Assembly: GCA_029959545.1 (NCBI GenBank)
Contig: JASCPH010000001.1
Span: 62,001 to 126,000, forward strand
Origin: Microbacteriaceae bacterium PS02066
GTDB taxonomy: Bacteria; Actinomycetota; Actinomycetes; Actinomycetales; Microbacteriaceae
Length of the DNA: 64,000 nt
Direction of reading: 5' to 3'
The notes beneath the pieces were generated by a model. It did no database searches. It was not told the origin of the DNA and worked only from the letters and a program-made list of their open reading frames with translations. Shown in pieces: positions 51,840 to 60,636 of the stretch (its first letter is position 1; every line of letters begins with the position of its first letter). Position numbers and translations under genes: made by a program.

Positions 51840-52510
51840 TTCCAGCGCAGCCGGGGCGGCGCGGCGTCGATGGCGGCGAGCGTGTCGGCGGGGGAGGCGA
51901 TCGGGAACGTCGTCACGAGGCGCTCGCCGGATCCGCGATCGACCGCGTAGGCGAGGGCGTAGGGGCCGGATGCGGCGCGCCGCCCGATGGCGATCCGTGC
52001 GCGCACCGGGCCGATGCGCTCCTCGCGCACCGTGTGGCCGGCCAGCAGGGCTCGGGCGGCGGCCGTGATGCGTGCGAGCGGGGTGACGGAGGGTGCGTCG
52101 CCGCCGAGCGCCTCGGCGTGGAAGAGCGTGGGCTCGCCGTAGGCGGCGGCTAGCCCCGCATCCAGCCACCGCTCGCGCTTGAGTCCGTAGGGCGTCTCGG
52201 CGAGTGAGAAGAGGTAGCCGTAGACGTGCAGGAGCCCGGCATTGCCCGTGGGCCAGGTCGCATCCAGCCCCGCCGCGGCATGCAGGTGCTGGAAGACGGC
52301 TTCGGGCAACACCGACTCTCCGGTGTCCTCGTCGATGGCCGTGGAGAGGTCCCACGCGTCGAACAGGCCGTTCGCGGCGTCCCGGCGAAGGGATGCGGCG
52401 ACGCCGGGCAGGAGCGTGAGTGCTGCGGCGGGGTCGTGCATGGCGCGGCGGGCTGCCGCGTCCACGCGCGCGGTCGATGATTTAACCGGCTGTTCATCGG
52501 GCGTGGTCAT
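51827..52510 (-). CDS. Hypothetical protein divergent from the phosphonate-type cluster
   Basis: A 227-aa soluble, mostly helical protein with W-P-T-G-N-A-G-L-L-H-V-Y-G-Y and L-K-R-E-R-W-L-D conserved-looking stretches. I do not recognise the family. It shares a 53-bp intergenic region with the HAD gene that carries three CGTCCA half sites, so both may answer to the same regulator. Its end overlaps the outer arm of repeat family A. An alternative GTG start at 52519 is possible. Confidence 0.6.
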   Translation of the reverse strand: MTTPDEQPVKSSTARVDAAARRAMHDPAAALTLLPGVAASLRRDAANGLFDAWDLSTAIDEDTGESVLPEAVFQHLHAAAGLDATWPTGNAGLLHVYGYLFSLAETPYGLKRERWLDAGLAAAYGEPTLFHAEALGGDAPSVTPLARITAAARALLAGHTVREERIGPVRARIAIGRRAASGPYALAYAVDRGSGERLVTTFPIASPADTLAAIDAAPPRLRWNAAE

Positions 52511-52512
52511 TG

Positions 52513-52549
52513 CGTCCACAATCCTCCTTCACCATGGACGAAGCGTCCA
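52513..52549. promoter_or_regulatory. Candidate operator of the phosphonate-type cluster
   Basis: TGGACG-AAG-CGTCCA (52535-52549) is a perfect inverted repeat, with one more CGTCCA half site at 52513-52518. It lies between the divergent hypothetical gene and the HAD gene. The RpiR-type regulator at 56667 is the obvious candidate to bind it. Confidence 0.5.
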
Positions 52550-52563
52550 CCCGAAGGAGCCCC

Positions 52564-53220
52564 GTGCCACGTCCTGTTCTCATCTTCGACTTCGACGGTA
52601 CCGTCGCCCTCGGCGACGGACCCGTGCTGGCCTACGCCGCATCCGTGGCCGCCGCGGGTCGTCTGCCGGAGAGTTTCGTCGCCGAGGTGCGGCGGGGGCT
52701 CGACGACCCGACCGCGGAGGGCGCGGTCGACGGCTACGACCTCGTCCGCATCCTCGCCCTGCGCGCCGGCGCCGACGAGACGCACCTCGCCTTCGGCTAC
52801 CGGGCGAGCCGCGGGATGCTGGCGACATCCGCCGCCCCGATCGGCACACCCGCGGGCCTGGCGCGGCTGCTCGACGAGGTCGACGCGGAGCGGATCCTCC
52901 TCACGAACGCGCCCGATGTGCGGCTGCTCGAGGCGCTCGACGCGCTGGGGCTCGCGGGGCGCTTCGACCGGATCGTCACGGATGCTGCGAAGCCCGCGGG
53001 GCTGGAGACGCTGCTCGACGAGCTGGACCCCGCCCGACCCGTGCTGAGCATCGGCGACATCTGGCGCAACGACCTCGCCCCCGCCCACGCCCGCGGCCAC
53101 GCGACGGCGCTCGTGGGCGCATCCTCAGCTCCCGACGCACGGCCCACTTACCGTGCCGCGCGCCTGGACGACCTCCTCGACGACATCGCACGCTGGGCCC
53201 TCGCCGCCCGCGTCGCCTGA
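52564..53220 (+). CDS. HAD-superfamily hydrolase (phosphatase)
   Basis: A 218-aa HAD phosphatase: D-F-D-G-T with Asp9 and Asp11, a helical cap at about 20-95, T-N-A-P as motif II, K-P as motif III and G-D-I-W-R-N-D as motif IV. It opens the PhnDCEE-type cluster and may release phosphate from the imported compound. GTG at 52564 has AAGGAG upstream; an ATG at 52534 would add 10 residues. Confidence 0.82.
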   Translation: MPRPVLIFDFDGTVALGDGPVLAYAASVAAAGRLPESFVAEVRRGLDDPTAEGAVDGYDLVRILALRAGADETHLAFGYRASRGMLATSAAPIGTPAGLARLLDEVDAERILLTNAPDVRLLEALDALGLAGRFDRIVTDAAKPAGLETLLDELDPARPVLSIGDIWRNDLAPAHARGHATALVGASSAPDARPTYRAARLDDLLDDIARWALAARVA

Positions 53221-53261
53221 CCTCACCGACCCGCACACCACCCCGATCCGAAGGACACCAC

Positions 53262-54239
53262 ATGAACATCACCCGCCTGCGCCTCGGCGCCGCAGCCGCC
53301 GTCGTGACGGCCGCATCCCTGCTGCTCGCCGGCTGTGCCGGCTCGGCCGATCCTGGAACCAGCGGTGCCGCGGCCGATCCCGACTCCCTCGTGCTGGCGC
53401 TCGTTCCCTCGCAGGACCAGAACGGTCTCGTCGACACCGCGAAGCCCCTGACCGACATGCTCACCGAGAAGCTCGGCATCCCGGTCACGGGCGTCGTCGC
53501 GAAGGACTACCAGGCCGCCGTCGAGGCGATGGGCGCGGGCCAGGCGCAGATCGGCTTCCTGCCCTCGCTGCAGCTCTGGCAGGCGAGCGACAAGTATGGG
53601 GCCAAGGTCGTGCTCCAGACCGAGCGCAACGGCAACATCACCTACCCGGCGCAGTTCATGACGAACAACCCCGAAAAGTACTGCGACGACACTCCCGTCG
53701 AGCGCGACGGCATGCTCTTCTGCAACGGCGCCGACGCGATGAAGGGGCCGGCGGGTCTCGACTCGATCACCAAGGTCAAGGGTGCGAAGGTCGCGATGCT
53801 CGGACCCGGGTCTCCCGCCGGCTACATCTATCCCGTGCTGGCGCTGCAGGAGGCCGGCATCAACACCGACAGCGACATCGAGAAGCTGCCGGTCACCGCG
53901 AACGACGCGTCCGTCCTCGCGGTCTACAACGGCGACGCCGAGGTCGGCTTCAGCTTCTGGGACGCGCGCACGATCGTGAAGAAGGATGTTCCGGATGTGG
54001 GTCAGAAGGTCGTCGTCTTCGCGATGACCGACGAGATCCCCAACGACGGCGTCGCGCTCACCTCCGACCTGTCGCCGGAGCTGCAGCAGAAGATCACCGA
54101 CGCGCTCCAGGAGTACTCGAGCTCCGACGAGGGCTCGAAGGTGCTCCAGAGCATCTACTCCATCACCAAGCTCGCTCCCGCCGACCCCGCCTCGCTCGAC
54201 GTGGTCGCCCGCGCGGCCCAGCAGCTGGGTCTGCAGTGA
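53262..54239 (+). CDS. phnD: PhnD-type phosphonate/organophosphate-binding lipoprotein
   Basis: A 325-aa substrate-binding protein with a lipobox L-A-G-C (Cys25) after a signal peptide, L-A-L-V-P-S-Q near 45 and [10 protein letters not shown] of the PhnD family. A paired-Cys loop (Y-C-D-D-T-P-V ... F-C-N-G) is common in Gram-positive members. It should catch a phosphonate, phosphite or phosphate ester outside the membrane. First of the transporter genes, with phnC overlapping its end (GTGA). Confidence 0.88.
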   Translation: MNITRLRLGAAAAVVTAASLLLAGCAGSADPGTSGAAADPDSLVLALVPSQDQNGLVDTAKPLTDMLTEKLGIPVTGVVAKDYQAAVEAMGAGQAQIGFLPSLQLWQASDKYGAKVVLQTERNGNITYPAQFMTNNPEKYCDDTPVERDGMLFCNGADAMKGPAGLDSITKVKGAKVAMLGPGSPAGYIYPVLALQEAGINTDSDIEKLPVTANDASVLAVYNGDAEVGFSFWDARTIVKKDVPDVGQKVVVFAMTDEIPNDGVALTSDLSPELQQKITDALQEYSSSDEGSKVLQSIYSITKLAPADPASLDVVARAAQQLGLQ

Positions 54240-55051
54240 CGACGCCCGTCTCCCAGGAGGTCGGGGCTGCGGCCCCGGCCTCCTGGCCCATTCGCCTGCG
54301 CGACGTCCAGGTGCGCTACCACAACGGCACGATGGGCCTGCGGGGTGTGAGCCTGGAGATCGCCGCGGGGGAGATGGTCGCGATCGTCGGACTCTCCGGG
54401 TCGGGCAAGTCCACCCTCATCCGCACGATCAACGGGCTCGTGCCCCTCTCGGCCGGCTCGCTGACGGTCGGCGACACCGAGCTCGCGGGCGCGCGCCCGC
54501 GCACACTGCGGCGCCTGCGCGGCGGCATCGGCATGGTCTTCCAGGGCTTCAATCTGGCAGGCCGCACGAGTGTTCTGAACAACGTGCTCGTCGGGCGACT
54601 GACGCACACGTCCACCTGGCGCACCCTCCTCGGCGCCTACACGGCGAACGACAAGCAGCTCGCCTATGAGGCGCTGGAACGCGTCGGCATCCTCGCGAAG
54701 GTCTACGACCGCGCCTCGGCGCTCTCGGGTGGTCAGCAGCAGCGCGTCGCGATCGCCCGGGCCCTCGCGCAGCAGCCGCGGATCGTGCTCGCCGACGAGC
54801 CCGTCGCGAGCCTCGATCCGCCCACGGCGCACGGCGTCATGGGCGACCTCCGCCGCATCAACCGCGAGCTCGGCATGACGGTGCTGGTGAACCTCCACCT
54901 GCTCGATCTCGCGCGTCAGTACGGCACGCGCCTGATCGGGATGCGGGCCGGCGAACTGGTGTACGACGGGTCGGCTGCGGACGCCACGGATGCCGACTTC
55001 GCGGAGATCTACGGCCGGTCGGTCACGGCCGAGGATCGGCTGGGTTCGTGA
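54236..55051 (+). CDS. phnC: PhnC-type ABC transporter ATP-binding protein
   Basis: A 271-aa ATPase: Walker [11 protein letters not shown]-loop, signature L-S-G-G-Q-Q-Q-R and Walker B L-A-D-E-P. Powers the phosphonate-type import with the PhnD and PhnE proteins. GTG start overlaps the phnD stop and its end overlaps the first permease gene, so the operon is tightly coupled. Confidence 0.92.
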   Translation: MTTPVSQEVGAAAPASWPIRLRDVQVRYHNGTMGLRGVSLEIAAGEMVAIVGLSGSGKSTLIRTINGLVPLSAGSLTVGDTELAGARPRTLRRLRGGIGMVFQGFNLAGRTSVLNNVLVGRLTHTSTWRTLLGAYTANDKQLAYEALERVGILAKVYDRASALSGGQQQRVAIARALAQQPRIVLADEPVASLDPPTAHGVMGDLRRINRELGMTVLVNLHLLDLARQYGTRLIGMRAGELVYDGSAADATDADFAEIYGRSVTAEDRLGS

Positions 55052-55847
55052 GCGCGTCGTCGCTGGAACTACCGCCCAGACCCGGCGGCAGGTGGCGCGG
55101 CTGGGTCATCACGGCCCTCGTCGCCGCCGTCACGGTGTTCATGTGCCTGCCCGTCGTCGGCATCGATTTCGACCTCAGCGGCATCGCACGCAACTGGCAG
55201 CACGGGGCGAGCAAGGTCCTGGGGCTGCTCCAGCCCGACTGGTCGTTCTTCCCGCGCACGGTCGCGCCGCTGCTCGAGACGCTGCAGATGGCCGTCATCG
55301 GCACCGCCGTCGGCGCGCTGATCTCGCTTCCGCTCAGCTTCCTCGCCGCAGCCCGACCAACCCGCATCCGTGGCTGCGCGGGGCCGTTCGCACCGTGCTG
55401 AACGTCGTGCGGGCCGTCCCCGACCTGCTGTCGGCCGCCGTGCTCGTGGCCATGGTCGGCGTCGGTGCGCTTCCCGGCATCCTCGCGCTCGTGCTCTTCA
55501 ACGTCGGCATCATCGTCAAACTCGTCTCCGAGTCGATCGACGCGATGGATGCGGGCCCGATCGAGGCGGGCCGCGCCGCCGGCGGCACCCAGCTGCAGAT
55601 CAACCGCGCCCTCGCCCTGCCCGACATCTGGCCGGCCTTCGTCGCTCAGACGCTCTACGTGTTCGAGCTCAACGTGCGCGCCTCGTCGGTGCTGGGACTG
55701 GTGGGCGCCGGCGGGCTGGGCCTGCTGATCGATGCGGTGCGCACGTACTACCGCTACGACCAGCTCTCGCTCATCATCCTGGAGATCCTCGTGCTCGTCG
55801 TCCTTCTCGACGCCCTGAGCGCCGCCGTTCGACGGAGGCTCGTATGA
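55048..55847 (+). pseudogene. phnE: PhnE-type permease, frameshifted
   Basis: First of two permease genes. The N-terminal part (55048 to about 55350) runs to L-S-F-L-A-A in one frame; the rest (R-P-T-N-P-H-P-W-L-R-G-A-V onward, including the E-A-G-R-A-A-G-G-T coupling loop) is in another. A single missing base near 55350-55351 explains it. The rest is intact, so this may be a recent mutation, a sequencing error or, less likely, recoding. Without repair the transporter would lack one permease subunit. Confidence 0.85.
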
Positions 55848-56677
55848 GCGCCGTCGGCACCTCTCCCGCGCGCACCGCGCCCGCGTTCGCGCTTCCTGAG
55901 CGACCACGTCGACCCCTCGTGCTCGTCGTCGGTGTCGCCGTGACGGTGATCGTCATCGCCGCCTTCTGGTCCGTCGACATCACGTGGTCGCGGCTGGGGG
56001 AGCTGCCCGCCGCGATCGTGCGCTACACCTGGCTCATGTTCTCGGCCCCGGACTGGTCGAAGCTGCCCGAGGCTCTCTGGCAGACCTGGCGCAGCGTCGA
56101 GATGGCCTGGGTCGGCACCGTGCTCGGCGTGATCGTCGCGACGTCGCTGAGCCTGCTGGCCTCCCGTGGCTTCGGGCCGGCATGGTTGCGCTCCGCGCTG
56201 CGTCTCGTGTTCTCCGTCATCCGCGCGGTTCCGGAGATCATCTTCGCCATCATCATCCTGTCGATGACCGGCCTCACACCGCTGACGGGCGCTCTCGCTC
56301 TCGCCGTGAACGGCGTCGGCACGCTCGGCAAGTGGGGATACGAGGCGGTCGAGGCGGTGCCGCAGGGACCGATCGAGGCCGCGCGCGCAGCCGGCGGGAA
56401 CACCGTGCAGGTGCTGCGCTGGGGCGTGTGGCCGCAGGCGACGCCCGCGTTCCTGTCGTTCTGGCTCTACCGGTTCGAGATCAACGTGCGATCCTCCGCC
56501 GTGCTGGGCCTCATCGGCGTGGGCGGAATCGGAGACATGCTGACCACCTACACCCAGTACCGTGAGTGGTCGACGGTGGGAATGCTGCTGATCGTGGTCA
56601 TCGCGGTGACGATGACCATCGATGCCATCAGCGGTGCGGTCCGCCGCAGGATCATGGAGGGTGCGCGTGTCCGCTGA
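55844..56677 (+). CDS. phnE: PhnE-type permease, second subunit
   Basis: A 277-aa permease with about six helices and the coupling loop E-A-A-R-A-A-G-G-N that contacts PhnC. R-A-V-P-E-I-I-F-A and S-S-A-V-L-G-L-I-G-V-G-G-I-G are family blocks. CGGAGG is 6 nt upstream. It may form a heterodimer with the frameshifted permease upstream, or a homodimer if that gene is dead. Overlaps the regulator gene that follows. Confidence 0.88.
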   Translation: MSAVGTSPARTAPAFALPERPRRPLVLVVGVAVTVIVIAAFWSVDITWSRLGELPAAIVRYTWLMFSAPDWSKLPEALWQTWRSVEMAWVGTVLGVIVATSLSLLASRGFGPAWLRSALRLVFSVIRAVPEIIFAIIILSMTGLTPLTGALALAVNGVGTLGKWGYEAVEAVPQGPIEAARAAGGNTVQVLRWGVWPQATPAFLSFWLYRFEINVRSSAVLGLIGVGGIGDMLTTYTQYREWSTVGMLLIVVIAVTMTIDAISGAVRRRIMEGARVR

Positions 56678-57524
56678 CGCTCCCACGACCGCGCGGATCG
56701 CGGCGCTGCGCAACGTCCTGCAGCCCACCGAACGGCGCATCGCCGATCTGATCGTGTCGGAGCCCGAGGTCGTCGTGGAGCTCACGGCGCAGCAGCTCGC
56801 CGATCGGGCAGGTGTCGCGCGGTCCTCGGTCGTGCGGGCGTGTCAGCGCCTCGGCTACCGCGGCTACCCCCAGCTGCGGGTCGCGCTCGCCGCGGAGCTC
56901 GGCGCGCAGCCCGATGCGGTGATCGATCACGGCGTGGGCGTCCTCGGACGCATGCGCACCGCGATGGACCGTGCGGCGCAGGCGCTCGCCGGTTCGGCGG
57001 GGCTTCTGACCGAGGATGCGGTCGCCGCCGCGGTGTCGCGCGTCGCCGGCGCCCGGCGGGTGCTGGTCGTCGCCAATGGTCTGTCGTCGCCCCTCGCGAG
57101 CGACCTCGCGATGAGACTCACCGCAGTCGGGCGTCCCGCGGAGATCGTCGCGGATCCGATCGCGCAGCAGATCTCCGCGCGCCAGCTCACGGGCGACGAC
57201 ATCTGCCTCGTGATCAGTGGTTCGGGGGCGAACGAGGCGAGCGTGCGGGCCGCGCGCGCGGCCGAGGCCGCCGGTGCCGGTGTCCTTCTCATCACCTCGT
57301 TCGTCGCGTCGACACTGACCGAGATCGCCGACCTGTCGCTCGTGTTGGCGCCGGCGGGTGCGACGTTCCGCGACGAGCTCGAGCACACCTCGCGCGCGGT
57401 GCACGCCGTGTTCGGCGAGGTGCTCGTGGACGCCGTCGCCGCCGAGCTGGGGGAGCGGTCGCCCCTCATCCGGGCTCAGGTGCTCGAGATCCTCTCCGAG
57501 AACCTCGCCGACCCCGCCGAGTGA
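56667..57524 (+). CDS. RpiR/MurR-type regulator (HTH + SIS domain)
   Basis: A 285-aa regulator: an N-terminal HTH_6 domain (about 8-80, V-A-R-S-S-V-V-R-A-C-Q-R-L-G-Y) and a C-terminal SIS sugar-phosphate-binding domain (about 115-270). RpiR proteins usually sense phosphorylated sugars, which is unusual for a phosphonate-type transporter and suggests the imported molecule or its product is a sugar-like phosphate compound. GTG at 56667 has GGAGG 6 nt upstream and overlaps phnE2. Confidence 0.85.
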   Translation: MSADAPTTARIAALRNVLQPTERRIADLIVSEPEVVVELTAQQLADRAGVARSSVVRACQRLGYRGYPQLRVALAAELGAQPDAVIDHGVGVLGRMRTAMDRAAQALAGSAGLLTEDAVAAAVSRVAGARRVLVVANGLSSPLASDLAMRLTAVGRPAEIVADPIAQQISARQLTGDDICLVISGSGANEASVRAARAAEAAGAGVLLITSFVASTLTEIADLSLVLAPAGATFRDELEHTSRAVHAVFGEVLVDAVAAELGERSPLIRAQVLEILSENLADPAE

Positions 57525-57620
57525 GCACCCGTTCGCCGAGCGAGCATGCAATGGGGTGCTCGCTCGGCGAACGGATGCTCGTTCGCGCGCGGATGCTCGC
57601 TCGCGCGCGGATGCGGCTGC
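57518..57620. repeat. Palindromic repeat family A, copy 2
   Basis: TTCGCCGAGCGAGCA (57532-57546), loop TGCAATGGGG, complement TGCTCGCTCGGCGAA (57557-57571), followed by three short GCGCGCGGATG units (up to about 57620). The loop is identical to copy 1. Confidence 0.7.
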
Positions 57621-57636
57621 GCGCGGATGCGGCTGG

Positions 57637-59163
57637 TCAGTCCAGGGCGCGGAGGGCGAGCCAGAGCTGGGCGCGCACCGCGAAGGAGGACAGGTCCACG
57701 CCGAGCACGCGCTCGGTGAGGGCGAGACGAGCTCGCACGGTGTGCCGATGCACCCCGAGCGCCCGAGCGGCGGCCTCGTGCGCCGTATCCGCGGCGAGCC
57801 ACGCGTCGAGGGTGGCGACGAGCGCCGTCGCGTGCTGAGCGTCGTGGCGCAGCAGCGGCTCCAGCTCCGCGCGGGCGATCGCGCCGATGCGCTCGTCGTC
57901 GAGGACGGAGAGCAGACTCCCGCGCACCTCGGCGAAGGCTGCGACCGATCCCGCCGAAGCCCGCTCCCGGGCGACGCGCGCCTGCGAGAGCGCGGCGGGG
58001 GCCGTGTCCACTGTCGCGGGAGCCGAGACGCCCACCCGCACGCCGAGCTTCGCGGCAAGCTCGGCGAACACGGCGTCTCCCACGGGCGCCGCCAGCAGCA
58101 GCCCGTCGTCGACGCGTCCGAAGAACAGGGAGCCGCCCCGGGCGGCGACGGCGCTCTCCAGCCATTGCAGGACGTCCTCGCGACGGGCGGCCTCGGCATC
58201 CGTCAGCGCGATCGTGATCGCGCCCGTGCCGAGCGGGCCCCAGAGGGGCTTGGACACGCGCCGCACGAGGGTGCTCTCGCCGGCCAGCAACGCCTCCGCC
58301 AAGCCGGCCCGGAGCGCGGTCGTGGCCTGCGCGAGGGTCTGGCGCTGCTCGAGCGCGAGCCCCGCCATCGCGACGGCCGTCGTCACGACCCCGCGCGCCT
58401 CGCGGTCGAACGCCTCGGCCGAGACCGCGATCGCGCCGCGCAGACGCCCGCCGCGTCCGAGGGTCTGCACGTGGAAGGGCGTGGAACCGATGTGCAGCGA
58501 GGATCCCGCCCGTGCGCCGCGGCGAAGCAGCGCGGACACCTCGGCGCTGAGGCCGTCGCGCGTGCCCGCATCCAGGGACGCGGCCGGATGCTCGTGCGTC
58601 AGCGCCCCGGCGGCGTCGAACATGCCGACCCAGCCGCCCAGCTGCCGCGCGAGTTCGTCCAGGGTCGCGGCGAGCCCGTCCGCACGCAACGCCGCCAGCG
58701 AGAGCGCGCGGCCCGCGGCGAGCGCCCAACTGCGCCGCGCGTACTCCTCGGCGGCGACCGCCTGCGCGTTGGCGCGCGCGACGGCGATGAAGGGGGTGCG
58801 ATAGGGCACCTCGAACAGCGGCAACCCGTGGGCGCGGCAGGCCGCATCCAATCCGCGGGGGATGCCCTCGCGCACCACCTCGGTGCCGAATCCGAGCGCG
58901 GTGATGCCGCGCCCCCGGAGCCTCGCGACGTAGGCGTCGAAGTCGGGCGAATCCTCGTCGGCGCCCAGGAACTGCGTGCCGGTGGTCAGCAGCACGAGCC
59001 CCTCCGCCAGGAAGGGGGTCGGATCGGCGAGATCGGAGCTGTGCACGCCGTGCACCCGCGTCGCCAACGTCGCCGCATCGAGTTCGCCCGCCGCGCGCAG
59101 GTCCAGATCCCGACGGGCGAGAAGGGAGCCGAGGGTGGGGCTGTCGGACGGCGGCGCGCTCAT
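57637..59163 (-). CDS. PucR-family regulator of the amine/GABA cluster
   Basis: A 508-aa protein with an N-terminal PucR domain (about 10-130), a middle region and a C-terminal PucR-type HTH (about 450-505, A-A-R-A-L-G-V-H-R-H-T-V-R). It is divergent from gabT, so it probably activates the GABA/putrescine genes, much as PucR/GabR-type activators do elsewhere. ATG at 59163 is used; one 9 nt upstream is possible. The 3' end abuts repeat family A. Confidence 0.85.
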   Translation of the reverse strand: MSAPPSDSPTLGSLLARRDLDLRAAGELDAATLATRVHGVHSSDLADPTPFLAEGLVLLTTGTQFLGADEDSPDFDAYVARLRGRGITALGFGTEVVREGIPRGLDAACRAHGLPLFEVPYRTPFIAVARANAQAVAAEEYARRSWALAAGRALSLAALRADGLAATLDELARQLGGWVGMFDAAGALTHEHPAASLDAGTRDGLSAEVSALLRRGARAGSSLHIGSTPFHVQTLGRGGRLRGAIAVSAEAFDREARGVVTTAVAMAGLALEQRQTLAQATTALRAGLAEALLAGESTLVRRVSKPLWGPLGTGAITIALTDAEAARREDVLQWLESAVAARGGSLFFGRVDDGLLLAAPVGDAVFAELAAKLGVRVGVSAPATVDTAPAALSQARVARERASAGSVAAFAEVRGSLLSVLDDERIGAIARAELEPLLRHDAQHATALVATLDAWLAADTAHEAAARALGVHRHTVRARLALTERVLGVDLSSFAVRAQLWLALRALD

Positions 59164-59235
59164 GTTGTACATCGTGGCGCATCTCGGGCGCGCGCGTGTA
59201 CGGGCAGGCGAGTGCAGCGCGCGTGGCGTTCGCCC

Positions 59236-59251
59236 TACGCTCGCGGCCATG
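59236..59251 (+). promoter_or_regulatory. Leaderless promoter -10 box of gabT
   Basis: TACGCT at 59236-59241, 7 nt before the ATG at 59249. Confidence 0.5.
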
Positions 59252-60604
59252 AGCATCGCCGACGTCATCACCGCGCCTCTGGGCGGACCCTCGTTGCCGC
59301 AGGAGCGGCGCCTCGTCACGGCCATCCCCGGACCGCGCTCGCAGGAGCTCCTCGCACGCAAGGCCGCGGCGGTTCCGGCGGGGGTCGGCCACACCGTGCC
59401 CATCCAGGCGGTGGCCGCGGGTGGCGGCGTGGTCGTGGATGCCGACGGCAACTCGCTCATCGACCTCGGCTCCGGCATCGCCGTCACCTCGGTCGGCAAT
59501 GCGCATCCGGGCGTCGTGGCGGCCGTGCAGGCCCAGGCCGCGCAGTTCACGCACACCTGCTTCATGATCTCGCCCTACGACTCGTACGTCGCCGTCGCCG
59601 AGGCCCTGAACAGGCTCACCCCGGGCGATCACGAGAAGCGCACCGCGCTGTTCAACTCCGGCGCCGAGGCCGTGGAGAACGCCGTCAAGATCGCCCGCAA
59701 GTACACCGGCAGACCCGCCGTCGTCGCGTTCGACCACGGTTACCACGGCCGCACGAACCTCACGATGGCCCTCACCGCGAAGGCGATGCCGTACAAGAGC
59801 GGCTTCGGACCCTTCGCCGGCGAGATCTACCGCGCCCCGCTGTCCTACCCCTTCCGTGACGGTTTGAGCGGAGCGGATGCGGCGGCGCGCGCGATCTCGA
59901 TGATCGAGAAGCAGGTCGGCGCCGACAACCTCGCGGCGCTCGTCATCGAGCCCATCCAGGGCGAGGGCGGCTTCATCGTCCCGGCCGACGGTTTCCTCCC
60001 CGCCCTCGTCGACTGGTGCCGCCAGAACGGCGTGGTCTTCATCGCGGACGAGGTGCAGACGGGCTTCGCCCGCACGGGCGAGATGTTCGCGAGCGACGGT
60101 TTCGGCATCGTGCCCGACCTCGTCACGACCGCCAAGGGCCTCGCGGGCGGACTGCCGCTCGCCGCGGTCACGGGACGCGCGGAGATCATGGACGCCTCGC
60201 ACGCCGGCGGGCTCGGCGGCACCTACGGCGGCAACCCGATCGCGTGCGCCGCGGCACTCGCGGCGATCGACGCGTACGAGCACGAGGGCCTCGTCGAGCG
60301 AGCCCGCGAGCTCGGTGCGATCCTCACCGCCCGCCTCGAGGAGCTGCAGCAGGCCGACCCTCGCGTCGGCGATGTCCGCGGACGCGGCGCGATGGTGGCG
60401 GTCGAGTTCGTCGACCCGGCCACGGGGGCTCCGGATGCGGCGCTCGCCGCCGCGGTCGCGAAGGCCGCGATCGCCGAGGGCGTGATCCTGCTGACCTGCG
60501 GCACGTACGGCAATGTGATCCGGTTCCTGCCGCCCCTCTCGATCGATGACCGCCTGCTCGGCGAAGGACTCGACGTCCTCGCCGCATCCCTGGCCGCCGT
60601 CTGA
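59249..60604 (+). CDS. gabT: 4-aminobutyrate aminotransferase
   Basis: A 451-aa class III PLP aminotransferase. N-S-G-A-E-A-V-E-N at 136-144, D-E-V-Q-T-G-F (Asp267) and the PLP lysine Lys296 in T-T-A-K-G-L-A-G-G are present. Converts GABA and 2-oxoglutarate to succinate semialdehyde and glutamate. Next to an amine oxidase, which suggests putrescine to GABA to succinate degradation. No semialdehyde dehydrogenase gene is visible before the window ends. Confidence 0.9.
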   Translation: MSIADVITAPLGGPSLPQERRLVTAIPGPRSQELLARKAAAVPAGVGHTVPIQAVAAGGGVVVDADGNSLIDLGSGIAVTSVGNAHPGVVAAVQAQAAQFTHTCFMISPYDSYVAVAEALNRLTPGDHEKRTALFNSGAEAVENAVKIARKYTGRPAVVAFDHGYHGRTNLTMALTAKAMPYKSGFGPFAGEIYRAPLSYPFRDGLSGADAAARAISMIEKQVGADNLAALVIEPIQGEGGFIVPADGFLPALVDWCRQNGVVFIADEVQTGFARTGEMFASDGFGIVPDLVTTAKGLAGGLPLAAVTGRAEIMDASHAGGLGGTYGGNPIACAAALAAIDAYEHEGLVERARELGAILTARLEELQQADPRVGDVRGRGAMVAVEFVDPATGAPDAALAAAVAKAAIAEGVILLTCGTYGNVIRFLPPLSIDDRLLGEGLDVLAASLAAV

Positions 60605-60636
60605 GTCGCAACACCCGAGCACCACGAAGGAGTGAG

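Noticed and set aside
37718..57620. Repeat family A as Rho-independent terminators
   Set aside because: Stems are followed by GC-rich sequence, not T runs, and the fixed loop is not expected for simple terminators, although an effect on mRNA ends is still possible.
57476..60625. Very long minus-strand frame (1049 codons) across gabT and pucR
   Set aside because: It crosses two well-supported genes in another frame, and its sequence is Arg/Gly-rich without domains.
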